From Larkinella sp051857545 (GTDB lineage: Bacteria; Bacteroidota; Bacteroidia; Cytophagales; Spirosomataceae): a DNA stretch of 64,000 bases. Both the position numbers and the translations under genes were made by a program. The DNA is taken from contig NZ_JBPZHB010000005.1 in the NCBI RefSeq assembly GCF_051857545.1, forward strand, positions 434,001 through 498,000, in the 5' to 3' direction. The notes under the pieces were generated by a model that did not search any database, was not told the DNA's origin, and saw only the letters and a list, made by a program, of their open reading frames with translations. Positions 51,585-61,437 of this stretch are shown piece after piece. Positions within the stretch are counted from its first letter, which is position 1. Every line of letters starts with the position of its first letter.

Positions 51585-53588
51585 TTATTTCACCACTTTC
51601 ATCACACCCTGCATGAGTGCTGCATGTCCGGGAAAGGTGCAGACGAACTGGTAGTCGCCGGGTGTGGCCGGCGCTACAAAGTAGAGTGATTCCGAGCTTT
51701 CGGGTTGCATCAGGTTGGTATGAAACAACACGTTTGGCGATACCGGGACATACTGCATCCGGGAACCGTTCAGGTTCAGTTTCAAAGCCGCATCGCCGAC
51801 GGCGTTGGCCGTGGCCGGTTTTACAATCACGCAATTGTGCAGCATGTCGTCGTTGTTGTTGAACACCCACCGGATGCGGCTACCCGCTTTCACTTCGACC
51901 TGCGTCTTGTCAAATTTCAGACCCGGCACCGTGCCAATCGTAATCACCTGATCAGGGCCGTTGGTCCAGTCGGCGGGTTGTTCGGTCACGCGTTTGGCAC
52001 TCGCAGCCGCCGGTTTTCCTTTCCCCCCTGCAACCGCCGGTGTGGTTTTAGTGGAAGCCATCGCCATATCGGCGTGGTTGTGTTTGGCGGGGGCGGCAAT
52101 GGTCAGCTTCGTTCCGGGCGCAATGTGATTGAGGGTATAATATCCGGTATTGTGCAGCAACGCCAGCCCTTTGTCCGACCTGATGCCCTCGGCTTTCACC
52201 TCATGAACATACCCTTCGCGCAGGAGCGTGTCGGCCACAATCCGCACTTTCAGGCCATTGTCCGACACCACAACGCCCCGGATGGGCACGGGCCGCGGAT
52301 CTTCAACCGGGCTGCCGTAGATTTTGTGGTACTTATAGGTAAAGCTGCTCAGGCTGTAGGAAGCCAGATCTTCGGCGGTTTTTTTGTCGACCGGCTGTGT
52401 GAATTCCACCTCAAAACCGTCGGGCATCGAGCGGATCGCTTTCATTTCAAACGGCGTCAGGCCCGTCCACACCAGCCGCTGAACCCCAAACGGATCTTTG
52501 CCGGTGGCCGACCAGCCCCGGCTGGTTTGCCCCACAAACATGGAACCGTCGAGCCCCCAGGCCATCCGCAAAATGCCGGACTGAAAACCCGACCGGAACG
52601 GAAAACAGGCTCCCTGGTACTTCCCATCCACTTTTTCCAGAAAAACCCGCATCACCTTGCTGTGGCCCTGATCGCCCACGAACAACTGCCCGTCGAACGG
52701 ACCAAACCGGTTGGCGGTGGTGTCTTCCAGAATATCGGAGGTTGAAATCCCCATCATCGTGTGTGGAAACCAGATTGCCGGTTCTTTCAGATGCGGAATC
52801 GACTTCACCATTTCGTGCATCGGTTTTCCCGTACTCGGCACATCTTCCAGCTTCAATTTCAGCGGAGAATTCGGTTCGGAGGTCCACTTCAGCCCCTCGG
52901 GGTTCCCGGCAAAATCGCCCAGTTCGAGGTGCGTCATCCGGCCTGAACCCACCCAGTCGCCCTGGTTTTCGGTGTAAAAAATGCTGCCATCGCGCAAGGC
53001 CCGGTAGCTGGAAGGCGACCGCAAGCCGGTGGCAAACGGTTTTATCTCGCCTTTTTCATTGACTTTCAGCATCCATCCCCGCCATTTGGCCAGGCTGGCT
53101 CCCTTTCCAATCCAGCCGAGGTTGAGCGTAATGAGCATATCGCCATCCGGCAGAAAAACCGGCCCGTACGAATATTCGTGATAGTTGCCGGACAATGGCC
53201 ACTTCACAATCGACTGGTATTCGTTGGCTTCATCGTCGCCATCCGTATCGATCATTTTGGTGAGTTCACCGCGTTGTGTGGCGTAAATGGCACCCTTGTG
53301 ATACGCCAGTCCGAGCGGTTCGTGCAGGCCATAGGCAAACCGTTTGAACTGTGGCTGGCGGCTGCCTTTCATATACGGATTGCTGATGAACCAGACTTCG
53401 CCCCGGCGCGTCGAAACGCCCAGCCGACCGTCGGGCAGCACGGCCATGCCACCCACTTCCAGTTGCACCCCTTCGGGCATGGGAATGGTGATAAGCCGGT
53501 AATAATCGTCTTCCGTCAACGGGCGCTGGGCCACGGCGAACGAGGAAATAAATAGAGCGAGAAAGAGAAACGAGAGTCTGTTTTTCAT
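51585..53588 (-). CDS. Sugar-dehydrogenase-like beta-propeller fused to an azurin-like copper domain
   Basis: A 667-residue exported protein with signal peptide MKNRLSFLFLALFISSFAVA. Residues ~25-430 form a six-bladed propeller of the soluble glucose/sorbosone dehydrogenase type (GGMAVLPDGRLGVSTRRGEVWFI, LGLAYHKGAIYATQRGEL). The C-terminal ~120 residues are a cupredoxin with the exact azurin ligand spacing: His584 in MLHNCV, Cys650, His655 and Met659 in VCTFPGHAALMQG. So the protein probably oxidises a substrate and passes electrons to its own copper site. It follows CsaA by 11 bp, on the same strand. Confidence 0.88.
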   Translation of the reverse strand: MKNRLSFLFLALFISSFAVAQRPLTEDDYYRLITIPMPEGVQLEVGGMAVLPDGRLGVSTRRGEVWFISNPYMKGSRQPQFKRFAYGLHEPLGLAYHKGAIYATQRGELTKMIDTDGDDEANEYQSIVKWPLSGNYHEYSYGPVFLPDGDMLITLNLGWIGKGASLAKWRGWMLKVNEKGEIKPFATGLRSPSSYRALRDGSIFYTENQGDWVGSGRMTHLELGDFAGNPEGLKWTSEPNSPLKLKLEDVPSTGKPMHEMVKSIPHLKEPAIWFPHTMMGISTSDILEDTTANRFGPFDGQLFVGDQGHSKVMRVFLEKVDGKYQGACFPFRSGFQSGILRMAWGLDGSMFVGQTSRGWSATGKDPFGVQRLVWTGLTPFEMKAIRSMPDGFEVEFTQPVDKKTAEDLASYSLSSFTYKYHKIYGSPVEDPRPVPIRGVVVSDNGLKVRIVADTLLREGYVHEVKAEGIRSDKGLALLHNTGYYTLNHIAPGTKLTIAAPAKHNHADMAMASTKTTPAVAGGKGKPAAASAKRVTEQPADWTNGPDQVITIGTVPGLKFDKTQVEVKAGSRIRWVFNNNDDMLHNCVIVKPATANAVGDAALKLNLNGSRMQYVPVSPNVLFHTNLMQPESSESLYFVAPATPGDYQFVCTFPGHAALMQGVMKVVK

Positions 53589-53599
53589 GATCTTTATAA

Positions 53600-53938
53600 C
53601 TAGGCAATTCGGGAGCCGTTTTCAGTTTTGCGTTCGGTTTGCAGTAAAGTCACTTCCCCGTCGGGGCCAATGGCACCCAAAACCAGGCATTCACTTTTGA
53701 AGGTCGCGATCTGTTTGGGCGGAAAGTTGATGACCGCAACGACCTGCATACCAGGCAAATCCTCGGCTTTATACAATTGGGTTAACTGCGCAGAGGAGCG
53801 TTTGATGCCTTTTGCGCCGAAGTCAATGGTGAGTTTGTAGGCCGGTTTTCGGGCTTCCGGAAAGGCGTCAGCGGCCACGATGGTTCCGGTTACGATCTCC
53901 ACCTTTTCGAAGTCGGCCCAGGTGATGCGGTTTTCCAT
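53600..53938 (-). CDS. csaA: tRNA-binding-domain protein CsaA
   Basis: A 112-residue cytoplasmic protein with the OB-fold tRNA-binding domain of CsaA: VEIVTGTIVAADAFPEARKPAYKLTIDFG, then AQLTQLYKAEDLPG and QVVAVINFPPKQIATFKSECLVLGA. Length is the usual ~110. CsaA dimers bind tRNA and have chaperone-like activity linked to protein export in Bacillus. Its place between two secreted-protein genes (6 bp after the upstream stop, 11 bp before the next start) suggests co-transcription, perhaps with a role in their export. That last point is inference. Confidence 0.93.
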   Translation of the reverse strand: MENRITWADFEKVEIVTGTIVAADAFPEARKPAYKLTIDFGAKGIKRSSAQLTQLYKAEDLPGMQVVAVINFPPKQIATFKSECLVLGAIGPDGEVTLLQTERKTENGSRIA

Positions 53939-53944
53939 AACGAA

Positions 53945-55702
53945 TCACCACAAGAGCGAATACTGAACCGTTGCCGAACCGCCCTTCATGGGAACCGGCA
54001 TCAGCAATTCCTGCCGCCCGGAACTGGTTCGCATCGTCGGTTTAAGCTTCGGATCGATCCGGATGTAATATTTTCCATCGACCGAATACAACCCCTTCGC
54101 CACTTCGTCCAGCGACGCCCCAACCGCCAGCCGGCAGTAGAGCGACTCGTTGTCCGGCCCTTTCACGCTCAGCGTCCGTGTGATGGATTTGCCATCAGCA
54201 TCGGGCAAAACCGCATCGGTGACGTCCAGATCCCGCATACGATACCGGGGAATGGGATTACCCTGTTTATCCATTGACAAGCCGGTGTATTTCCACTCGT
54301 TGTCGGACAAACTATCGGGCCAGTACTGGTTGGCATTGGCCATCAGCGCCAGCGGGCTTTGTGCCGACAAAACCGCTACCGTTCCCAGCGGTTTCAGCAA
54401 TTGCGGTTCTCCGCGTTCATACCACATGTCGGTTACGTCGGCAAACTGCCCGCGCCAGACCTGCAACAACGCGCCCTGGTTCAGATCAACGGTGTAGTTC
54501 AGCCCCGACGGGCTGCCTACGGAGAGGCAATGGGTTTTCTTTTTGGAACCAAAATTGACGAAGGAACGGATCACCGCAGGTTTGGTGCCGGGTTCCACCG
54601 CAATTTCGCCAACAGGATCGGGTTCGGGCAGCGAGGCCCGGGGGTGCAGCGCCTGAAACTTGGTGTCGGGAGCCGAGATGAAAAAGCCCAGACCCGGCCG
54701 GGGCCACGAGCGGCCGAAAAACAGCGTGAAGGGATGTTTCCCCGCCGTCAGGTTGATTTTGGCCGTGTTCATGTAGCCCAGATCAAGCCGCTTGTTGGCA
54801 ATAATTTCCTTGCCGTCGATTTGCAGGGAAGCAAAACCGCCCTGCTGCAAGGCGATGGTGTAGGGGCCGGTTTTGTCGACCACCAGATCACCCGTGTAAA
54901 CAATACCGTGCCAGCGCGGCTGACCGTAGGAAACTTCGTAGGTCAGGGCCGAAACCGTATCTTCCTTGACCAGTTTCAGATTGGCTAGCTCGGCCTGCGA
55001 AACCGTTTCCGTTTTGTTCTCGTATAGTTTGTAGCGAATGTTGGTCAGCTTTGCCACCGGACGATCCGTAATTAGCTGATAACCAATATTCCGAACCGCC
55101 ACCGTACCGTTTGTAACGTTCAAACTCACCGTGCCGGGTTTTCCGCCGGTGGCCTTCGGCAACACCAGACTTTCCTGAACCAGTGTGCCGTTGATCGTCA
55201 TTTTTTCCAGCGTGGCCGGGCCTTTGCCTTCGCCCTGAAGCAGAATTTCAAGCTGCTGCCACAAACCCGGCGCTTTTCCGGCATTCTGTAAAGGCAATAG
55301 GGTGCTGCCTTCAATGGCACCAAAGGTTGTGGTGTTGACTTCCGGTTTTCCCCAATGGTCGGCCAGGTGAATGCCCGTGCCGCCAAACGACAGGGTGGCC
55401 TCCGCACCCGGCGAAAGCATCACGTCCATCACCAGCCGAACGTCGTTGGCATTGGTCAGCAAGGTGAGCGGCTGACCGGGCGTTCCGACCAGAACACCCG
55501 TTCCGGCCTTCGTCTTCTGATCCGGTCGGAGGGGATTTACCAGAATGGAAGCCGCCGGTTTCCAGTTGGCAGGCACAGCCGATAATCGGTCGGTGGGAAG
55601 CAGCGTCAGGGATTCGTCAACGGATTGGGCCCAAACCGGTAGCGTTCCTGCCAGCAGCAGGAGGGCGGTTCCACGGTTGAACCATCGTAGAATGGGATTC
55701 AT
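53945..55702 (-). CDS. Secreted DUF1080/PA14-like multi-domain protein
   Basis: A 585-residue exported protein with signal peptide core FNRGTALLLLAGTLPVWA. Residues ~30-215 resemble the 3-keto-disaccharide hydrolase (DUF1080) jelly roll (NDVRLVMDVMLSPGAEATLSFG, GLWQQLEILLQGEG). Residues ~220-350 look like a PA14 module (WHGIVYTGDLVVDKTGPYTIALQQGG, KHPFTLFFGRSWPRPG). The last ~200 residues are a beta domain I cannot name; it is found with heme or copper dehydrogenases in related genomes as far as I recall. With the propeller-cupredoxin protein it probably forms a sugar-oxidation unit. Function is inferred. Confidence 0.75.
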   Translation of the reverse strand: MNPILRWFNRGTALLLLAGTLPVWAQSVDESLTLLPTDRLSAVPANWKPAASILVNPLRPDQKTKAGTGVLVGTPGQPLTLLTNANDVRLVMDVMLSPGAEATLSFGGTGIHLADHWGKPEVNTTTFGAIEGSTLLPLQNAGKAPGLWQQLEILLQGEGKGPATLEKMTINGTLVQESLVLPKATGGKPGTVSLNVTNGTVAVRNIGYQLITDRPVAKLTNIRYKLYENKTETVSQAELANLKLVKEDTVSALTYEVSYGQPRWHGIVYTGDLVVDKTGPYTIALQQGGFASLQIDGKEIIANKRLDLGYMNTAKINLTAGKHPFTLFFGRSWPRPGLGFFISAPDTKFQALHPRASLPEPDPVGEIAVEPGTKPAVIRSFVNFGSKKKTHCLSVGSPSGLNYTVDLNQGALLQVWRGQFADVTDMWYERGEPQLLKPLGTVAVLSAQSPLALMANANQYWPDSLSDNEWKYTGLSMDKQGNPIPRYRMRDLDVTDAVLPDADGKSITRTLSVKGPDNESLYCRLAVGASLDEVAKGLYSVDGKYYIRIDPKLKPTMRTSSGRQELLMPVPMKGGSATVQYSLLW

Positions 55703-55821
55703 CGAATAGGTAAAGTTTCAGTGGTTAAAGCAATTGACTGCTTACATTGCAAAAGGGAAAGTAACGTCTTTTTTACCCTAAACCAAACTTGAACAGTCCA
55801 GTCTGGCAACGGGTTGGGAAG

Positions 55822-55855
55822 CAAAAATAGTGTATTCCGATTGGATATTCAGCAA
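55822..55855 (-). promoter_or_regulatory. Probable promoter of the DUF1080/PA14-csaA-dehydrogenase unit
   Basis: On the minus strand TTG (55855-55853) and TATTTTTG (55829-55822) are 23 bp apart, matching the Bacteroidota TTG / TAnnTTTG pattern at the long end of the spacing range. This leaves an untranslated leader of about 110 bases before the start at 55702. Confidence 0.45.
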
Positions 55856-55950
55856 TTCCTTCCGCAGACCTTAAATCCCTTATTTCCATGAAAAAAGAAC
55901 GTTTCCCAATACGTGACTCATTCCGTTGATTGCGGGACAGAGTCACCCCG

Positions 55951-56715
55951 TCACTCGTATAACGCCTTCACGTCAAGGTTCGCCAGTTCGACCAGAAAAC
56001 CGCTCAGTTTTTGGATGACGTCCTCAAAATACCGTTTCCCTTTTTCCGCCGTGGCCTGTTTCGGATTGCCAATCCCGGTGTCTTCCGTCACCTGCGACCA
56101 TTTGCGTTCCGCCCATGCCCAACCTTCGCGCAGCGCCTGAACCTTCCATTTTTTGGCCGCACCGTCGCCTGCTTCATCCAGCGGCAAGACCAGATCCGGG
56201 CGGAGGTGCAGCAACAGACTCGTCTCCATTTCGTCGGCATGGTCGCCGTTGGGTTCATCGAAATACTTCGATTTATCGAGGGCATTGAACCACGAACAGG
56301 TGCTCAGAAACATGTTGGGATACTGAACGCCCAGTTCGCGCAGCATGGTTTTGAAATCATTCCCGCCGTGGCTGTTCAGAATCAGGAGCTTGTGAATTCC
56401 CTGTCGGTTCAGCACTTCGATGATGTCGTTCAGAATCGCTTTCTGGGTGCTCGGATACAGGTTGATATCGAGTAAAATATCGGTCTGACCGGTGTTGACC
56501 CCAAACGGAATGGTGGGCAACACCATCACTTTCGCGCCCTGCTCCCACGCCAGCCGTGCCGACTCAGCCGCAATCGTGTCGGCTTCAATCACGTCCGTCG
56601 CATACGGCAAGTGGTAGTTGTGGGCTTCCGTAGCCCCCCACGGCAGAATGACCAGGTCGATCGGTTGGTCGTGAATGTGTTTCCAGTTGGCTTCAGCAAG
56701 AATGTAGGGACGCAT
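55951..56715 (-). CDS. Creatininase-family amidohydrolase
   Basis: A 254-residue cytoplasmic metal hydrolase. Metal ligands are visible: Glu30, His32 and Asp41 in GATEAHNYHLPYATD, His116 in NSHGGN, and Glu in GDHADEMETS. The family opens lactam rings or cleaves amide bonds (creatinine, formamides, peptide tails of mycofactocin). Length is typical. It stands alone with 248 bp to the next leftward gene, and a large inverted repeat lies 25 bp upstream of its start. Substrate unknown. Confidence 0.9.
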   Translation of the reverse strand: MRPYILAEANWKHIHDQPIDLVILPWGATEAHNYHLPYATDVIEADTIAAESARLAWEQGAKVMVLPTIPFGVNTGQTDILLDINLYPSTQKAILNDIIEVLNRQGIHKLLILNSHGGNDFKTMLRELGVQYPNMFLSTCSWFNALDKSKYFDEPNGDHADEMETSLLLHLRPDLVLPLDEAGDGAAKKWKVQALREGWAWAERKWSQVTEDTGIGNPKQATAEKGKRYFEDVIQKLSGFLVELANLDVKALYE

Positions 56716-56739
56716 ATTTTAAGGGGTTATTTCACAGAC

Positions 56740-56847
56740 GAGTTATTTCGCAGAGTTAAGCGGAGGAAATCAGAGTTTATCAGAGGGAAAAAATAAAAAA
56801 ACTCTGCTTAACTCTGATTTCCTCCGCTTAACTCTGCGAAATAACTC
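56740..56847. repeat. Long perfect inverted repeat, CAGAGTT family, copy 1
   Basis: Perfect 38-base arms at 56740-56777 and 56810-56847 with a 32-base loop. Each arm contains CAGAGTT twice (CGCAGAGTTAAGCGGAGG and AAATCAGAGTT). It fills the gap between the creatininase and cydA genes. A related element lies at 59445-59543. Confidence 0.92.
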
Positions 56848-56937
56848 TTTTTATCACACACTCGAAAATCTTGTTCAAAACCATTATTTCGTGTCCCGTT
56901 CCGTAGTAACTTGCCCCCATTCCCATCTCCACCGGCT

Positions 56938-58308
<1,371 letters not shown>

Positions 58309-58312
58309 TTTT

Positions 58313-58399
58313 GAATGAGTGAATGATAGAATGAGTGAATAATCTGCCGGATGCTTAGCACTCTATTCACTCAATCACTCATTCGCTCATTCACTCATT
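58313..58399. repeat. GAATGAGT-type inverted and tandem repeat between cydA and cydB
   Basis: Left arm 58313-58340 and right arm 58365-58399 carry tandem GAATGAGT / ACTCATTC units in opposite orientation, giving an imperfect stem of about 27 bp. The right arm ends 4 bases before the cydB start codon, so the structure could affect cydB translation. Confidence 0.8.
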
Positions 58400-58403
58400 G
58401 CTT

Positions 58404-59438
58404 ATGGACACTATCCTCGGTCTCGACCTTCCCACCTGGTGGTTTTTGCTGATCGGTGCGCTCATCAGCGGGTACGGTATTCTCGACGGTTTCGATCTAG
58501 GTGCGGGGGCCTTGCACCTGTTTTTTCGGAAAGAGCAAAGCCGACGGATTGCCCTGAACGCCATCGGTCCGGTTTGGGATGGCAACGAAGTCTGGCTTGT
58601 GATTGGCGCGGGCGCGCTGTTTGCGGCCTTTCCGCTGGTGTATGGAACACTCCTGTCGGTTTTTTACCTGCCGTTTATCCTGCTGCTGGTCGCCATTATT
58701 TTCCGCGCCATTTCGATTGAGTTTCGGAGCAAGGAAGAAATGAAATGGTGGCGCGCGCTGTGGGATGTGTGCTATTGTCTGTCGAGCAGCACCATCGCCC
58801 TGCTGTTCGGGCTGATTCTGGGCAACCTGATTCAGGGCATCCCGCTCGACAAAGACTACCAGTTTGTCGGACGCTTGCGGGACTTCTTCAACCCCTATGC
58901 CCTGCTGATTTCGGTGACGGTTTTGTCGTTGTTCATGCTACACGGGGCGATGTATCTCGCCATGAAAACCGAAGACCGGCTGTACGCCAAAATGACGATT
59001 CTGATCAACCAGACCAGTAAATTTTTCATTCTCTGCTTCATCACGGCGTCCATGGCTACGCTTATTTACGTACCGCACATGGCCGCCATTTTTCACAAAT
59101 ACCCCATTTTGTTCGCCTTGCCGGTCAGTGCGGTGCTGATTGTGTTGAACATGCGCCGGATGATCGAAAAACGGCGGTATTTGCGGGGATTCATTTCGTC
59201 GGCCGTCACGACGGCTCTGCTGCTGGTGCTGTTTGCATCCGGTTTGTATCCCAATCTGGTACTGTCCAACTACGACGTGCGGGGTAACATCAGCATCTAC
59301 GAAGCCGCTTCGACGGACAGTTCTTTGCGGACAATGCTGCTTTTTGCCGTCATCGGCATGCCCCTCGTGCTGACTTATACGGTTTTCGTTTTCTGGACGT
59401 TTCGGGGGAAAGTGAAATTGGAGGATACGAGTTATTGA
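58404..59438 (+). CDS. cydB: Cytochrome bd ubiquinol oxidase subunit II
   Basis: A 344-residue inner-membrane protein with eight to nine hydrophobic helices. The family signature is GYGILDGFDLGAGAL near residues 23-37, then NAIGPVWDGNEVWLVIGAGALFAAFP. ATG 58404 is chosen; a TTG at 58398 is in frame. It forms the heterodimer with CydA and gives the high-affinity terminal oxidase. It lies 95 bp after cydA, the gap being mostly an inverted repeat. Confidence 0.95.
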   Translation: MDTILGLDLPTWWFLLIGALISGYGILDGFDLGAGALHLFFRKEQSRRIALNAIGPVWDGNEVWLVIGAGALFAAFPLVYGTLLSVFYLPFILLLVAIIFRAISIEFRSKEEMKWWRALWDVCYCLSSSTIALLFGLILGNLIQGIPLDKDYQFVGRLRDFFNPYALLISVTVLSLFMLHGAMYLAMKTEDRLYAKMTILINQTSKFFILCFITASMATLIYVPHMAAIFHKYPILFALPVSAVLIVLNMRRMIEKRRYLRGFISSAVTTALLLVLFASGLYPNLVLSNYDVRGNISIYEAASTDSSLRTMLLFAVIGMPLVLTYTVFVFWTFRGKVKLEDTSY

Positions 59439-59444
59439 TTTTGA

Positions 59445-59543
59445 GTTGTTACACAGAGTTGATCAGAGGAAATCAGAGTTGATCGGAGAAAAATAAACTC
59501 TGTGTGACTCTGATGTTCTCTGATCAACTCTGTGTAACAACTT
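59445..59543. repeat. Long inverted repeat, CAGAGTT family, copy 2
   Basis: Arms of 37 bases at 59445-59481 and 59507-59543 match at 34 positions. The arms read AGTTGTTACACAGAGTTGAT then CAGAGGAAATCAGAGTT, close to copy 1 in order and spacing of the CAGAGTT units. It lies between convergent cydB and S41 peptidase genes; the right arm touches the peptidase stop codon at 59542. Confidence 0.88.
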
Positions 59544-60573
59544 AAAACCGCCCCAAAGCCGCTTCCATCACCTTGTCTTTCCCGGCGGCAAGGTCTTCTT
59601 TGGTATTGACAACCGTGATTTTGGGTGCAATTCCGATGCCCTCGTAGTTTTTGCCATCAGCCGCCCGGAAGTCGCCCGGTGTGACGCTGTAAATCCAGCC
59701 ATTTGGCAGTTCCCGCTTCGGATTGTCGGAGAAAACGCCGTACGTCTTGTCGCCCAGTTGCGTAACGTTGCGGTTTTGATTCATGGCCAGTGTCAACGTT
59801 TCGCCCGCGCTTTGGGTGATCCGGTTCGTCAGCAGCACAACGGGTTTCGTATACTGACTTTTGCCGCCCGGCTCCACATACCACTCGGTGGGGGCCGTGA
59901 AATCGCTGTGTTTGGGGCCGTTGCGAAACCGGGTGGTCATGAAAAGTTTCCGTTCCGAAGCAAACCGACCGGCGATCCGCTGGCTTGAACGGTCGAGGCC
60001 ACCGGGAACATTTCGGGCGTCCACCACCAGTCCTTTCGTATCAGTCAGAGCCGCCAGCGCATCATCCAGAGCCTGGTCGTAGAAATCCGGAGCCAGTCCC
60101 AGATCAGTAAAGAGAATGTACCCAACATTCCCAGCCAGCTTTCCGTATAGCACCTTGACCCCATCTTCCGCCCGGACTTCCTTCACGTCCTGGACGTATT
60201 TTTTCACCACGTCGATGCTGAATTCGTCCAGCGGATACGTCGGGCCGCTATCGTAGCGCCGGTAGTTCGGGCCTTGTTTCAGTAGCCAGAGGTGACCGTT
60301 GTTCAACTCGCCCAGCATCGCCGACAAAAGGTCAAAAAGCTGGTCGTCCGACATCCCCGGTTTTACCTGAGAACGGTATTTCTGCTTCATCGTGTTCCAA
60401 TCTATTTTCTGAACGTCAAACAGGCCATACATCCGGTCAAATTCCTGCCAGAGTACATCGAAATTGGATTCGGGGGTGTTGGCCGGTTCGGGGCCAACCG
60501 CCAAGTCGTTGCAGGAAACCAGCAACAGGGCCGAAATGCCCAGCAAAAAGTACTTTAAAGGCTTGATTCTCAT
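59542..60573 (-). CDS. S41-family C-terminal-processing-like peptidase, lipoprotein
   Basis: A 343-residue lipoprotein: MRIKPLKYFLLGISALLLVSCNDL has a lipobox with acylated Cys21. The tricorn-core N-terminal helical region (FDVLWQEFDRMYGLFD) is followed by the S41 catalytic domain: VGYILFTDLG, LVVDARNVPGG, and the nucleophile Ser in NRITQSAGETL. The Lys motif reads LGDKTYGVF. No PDZ domain is clear. It is probably a periplasmic or surface peptidase; substrate unknown. Not adjacent to a partner gene. Confidence 0.88.
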   Translation of the reverse strand: MRIKPLKYFLLGISALLLVSCNDLAVGPEPANTPESNFDVLWQEFDRMYGLFDVQKIDWNTMKQKYRSQVKPGMSDDQLFDLLSAMLGELNNGHLWLLKQGPNYRRYDSGPTYPLDEFSIDVVKKYVQDVKEVRAEDGVKVLYGKLAGNVGYILFTDLGLAPDFYDQALDDALAALTDTKGLVVDARNVPGGLDRSSQRIAGRFASERKLFMTTRFRNGPKHSDFTAPTEWYVEPGGKSQYTKPVVLLTNRITQSAGETLTLAMNQNRNVTQLGDKTYGVFSDNPKRELPNGWIYSVTPGDFRAADGKNYEGIGIAPKITVVNTKEDLAAGKDKVMEAALGRF

Positions 60574-60598
60574 GATAGTAACTTAATAATGGTGTTGT

Positions 60599-61414
60599 TT
60601 ACCGGAATTGGTATTGAAATTTATAAACCAGGGATACTGAAGCTGCGTGAGCGACCGTCTGAATGACGCGCGGTTCGGTGTAGCGCATCCAACTGTAGCG
60701 ATAATCGGCCCGTAAAGCGATGCGGGGCGTGGCATCGAAGCGGTAACCAATACCCACTTGCGGATTCAAAAACCGGTTGAACGCAGCGAGTTGCGTTCCG
60801 CTGAAAAAGGTCTTGGTGTCCGAACTGTTCGGCTTTGAAACGACGTTGCTGTAGGGCATCCGGCTAACAGCCGCCAACACCGGCAGCGAGACGTTGACGT
60901 TAAACGCATTTTTCTTCCCAAGCCGTAGCTGCGTCTGATAAAGCGCGCTGACAGCCGCTGTATTCATCACCCAGGTGTTCAACGCCAACCCGTCTGCGTA
61001 GCCAAATGTATCGTGCAGACCGACACCAAGCCGGGTGGTTCGGTTGGCCGTCTGGTGAATCAAACGCCGGTATTCCAGGTCAAGGGTTCCGCGGTAGAGG
61101 GTTGGCACCAGATACATGGGTTGCTCCTGTTCCGGCGAAAATTTGATCCCGCGAATCCCCAGTTTAGGTGAAATGAAATCGGCGAAACCGGCTTGCAGAC
61201 CAAACCGCCATTGATTTTTAGCCGTTTGCCGGGTGTAGGCCAGCCGTCCCCCGTTCAGATTGGCCACGTAACGCATCGGCGATGCCTGCAAATCACGCAG
61301 GGTAAATTTTTCCCGAACGTAGCCAATTTGCAGTTCAGAAACGGTTTGGAACGGTTGCGCAACGGCAACAAGTCCCCCGAGCGACAGCAGAACTGTCGAA
61401 AAAACGGTTTTCAT
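60599..61414 (-). CDS. Exported outer-membrane beta-barrel-like protein
   Basis: A 271-residue protein with signal peptide MKTVFSTVLLSLGGLVAVA. It shows alternating strands through its length (YRRLIHQTANRTTRLGVGLH, GIGYRFDATPRIALRADYRY) and ends in an aromatic strand (ASVSLVYKFQYQFR), as do small barrels. No family can be named. It lies between two S41 peptidase genes on the same strand, 25 bp from each, so a three-gene unit is likely. Confidence 0.7.
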   Translation of the reverse strand: MKTVFSTVLLSLGGLVAVAQPFQTVSELQIGYVREKFTLRDLQASPMRYVANLNGGRLAYTRQTAKNQWRFGLQAGFADFISPKLGIRGIKFSPEQEQPMYLVPTLYRGTLDLEYRRLIHQTANRTTRLGVGLHDTFGYADGLALNTWVMNTAAVSALYQTQLRLGKKNAFNVNVSLPVLAAVSRMPYSNVVSKPNSSDTKTFFSGTQLAAFNRFLNPQVGIGYRFDATPRIALRADYRYSWMRYTEPRVIQTVAHAASVSLVYKFQYQFR

Positions 61415-61437
61415 AAATCGGTCGTATTTGTTGTAAA

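Noticed and set aside
51705..52745. 346-codon plus-strand open frame
   Set aside because: Antisense of the dehydrogenase-cupredoxin gene; no recognisable domain.
58313..58399. Repeated GAATGAGT units considered as a CRISPR array
   Set aside because: Units are 8 bases and contiguous or inverted, without 25-40-base spacers; no cas genes nearby.
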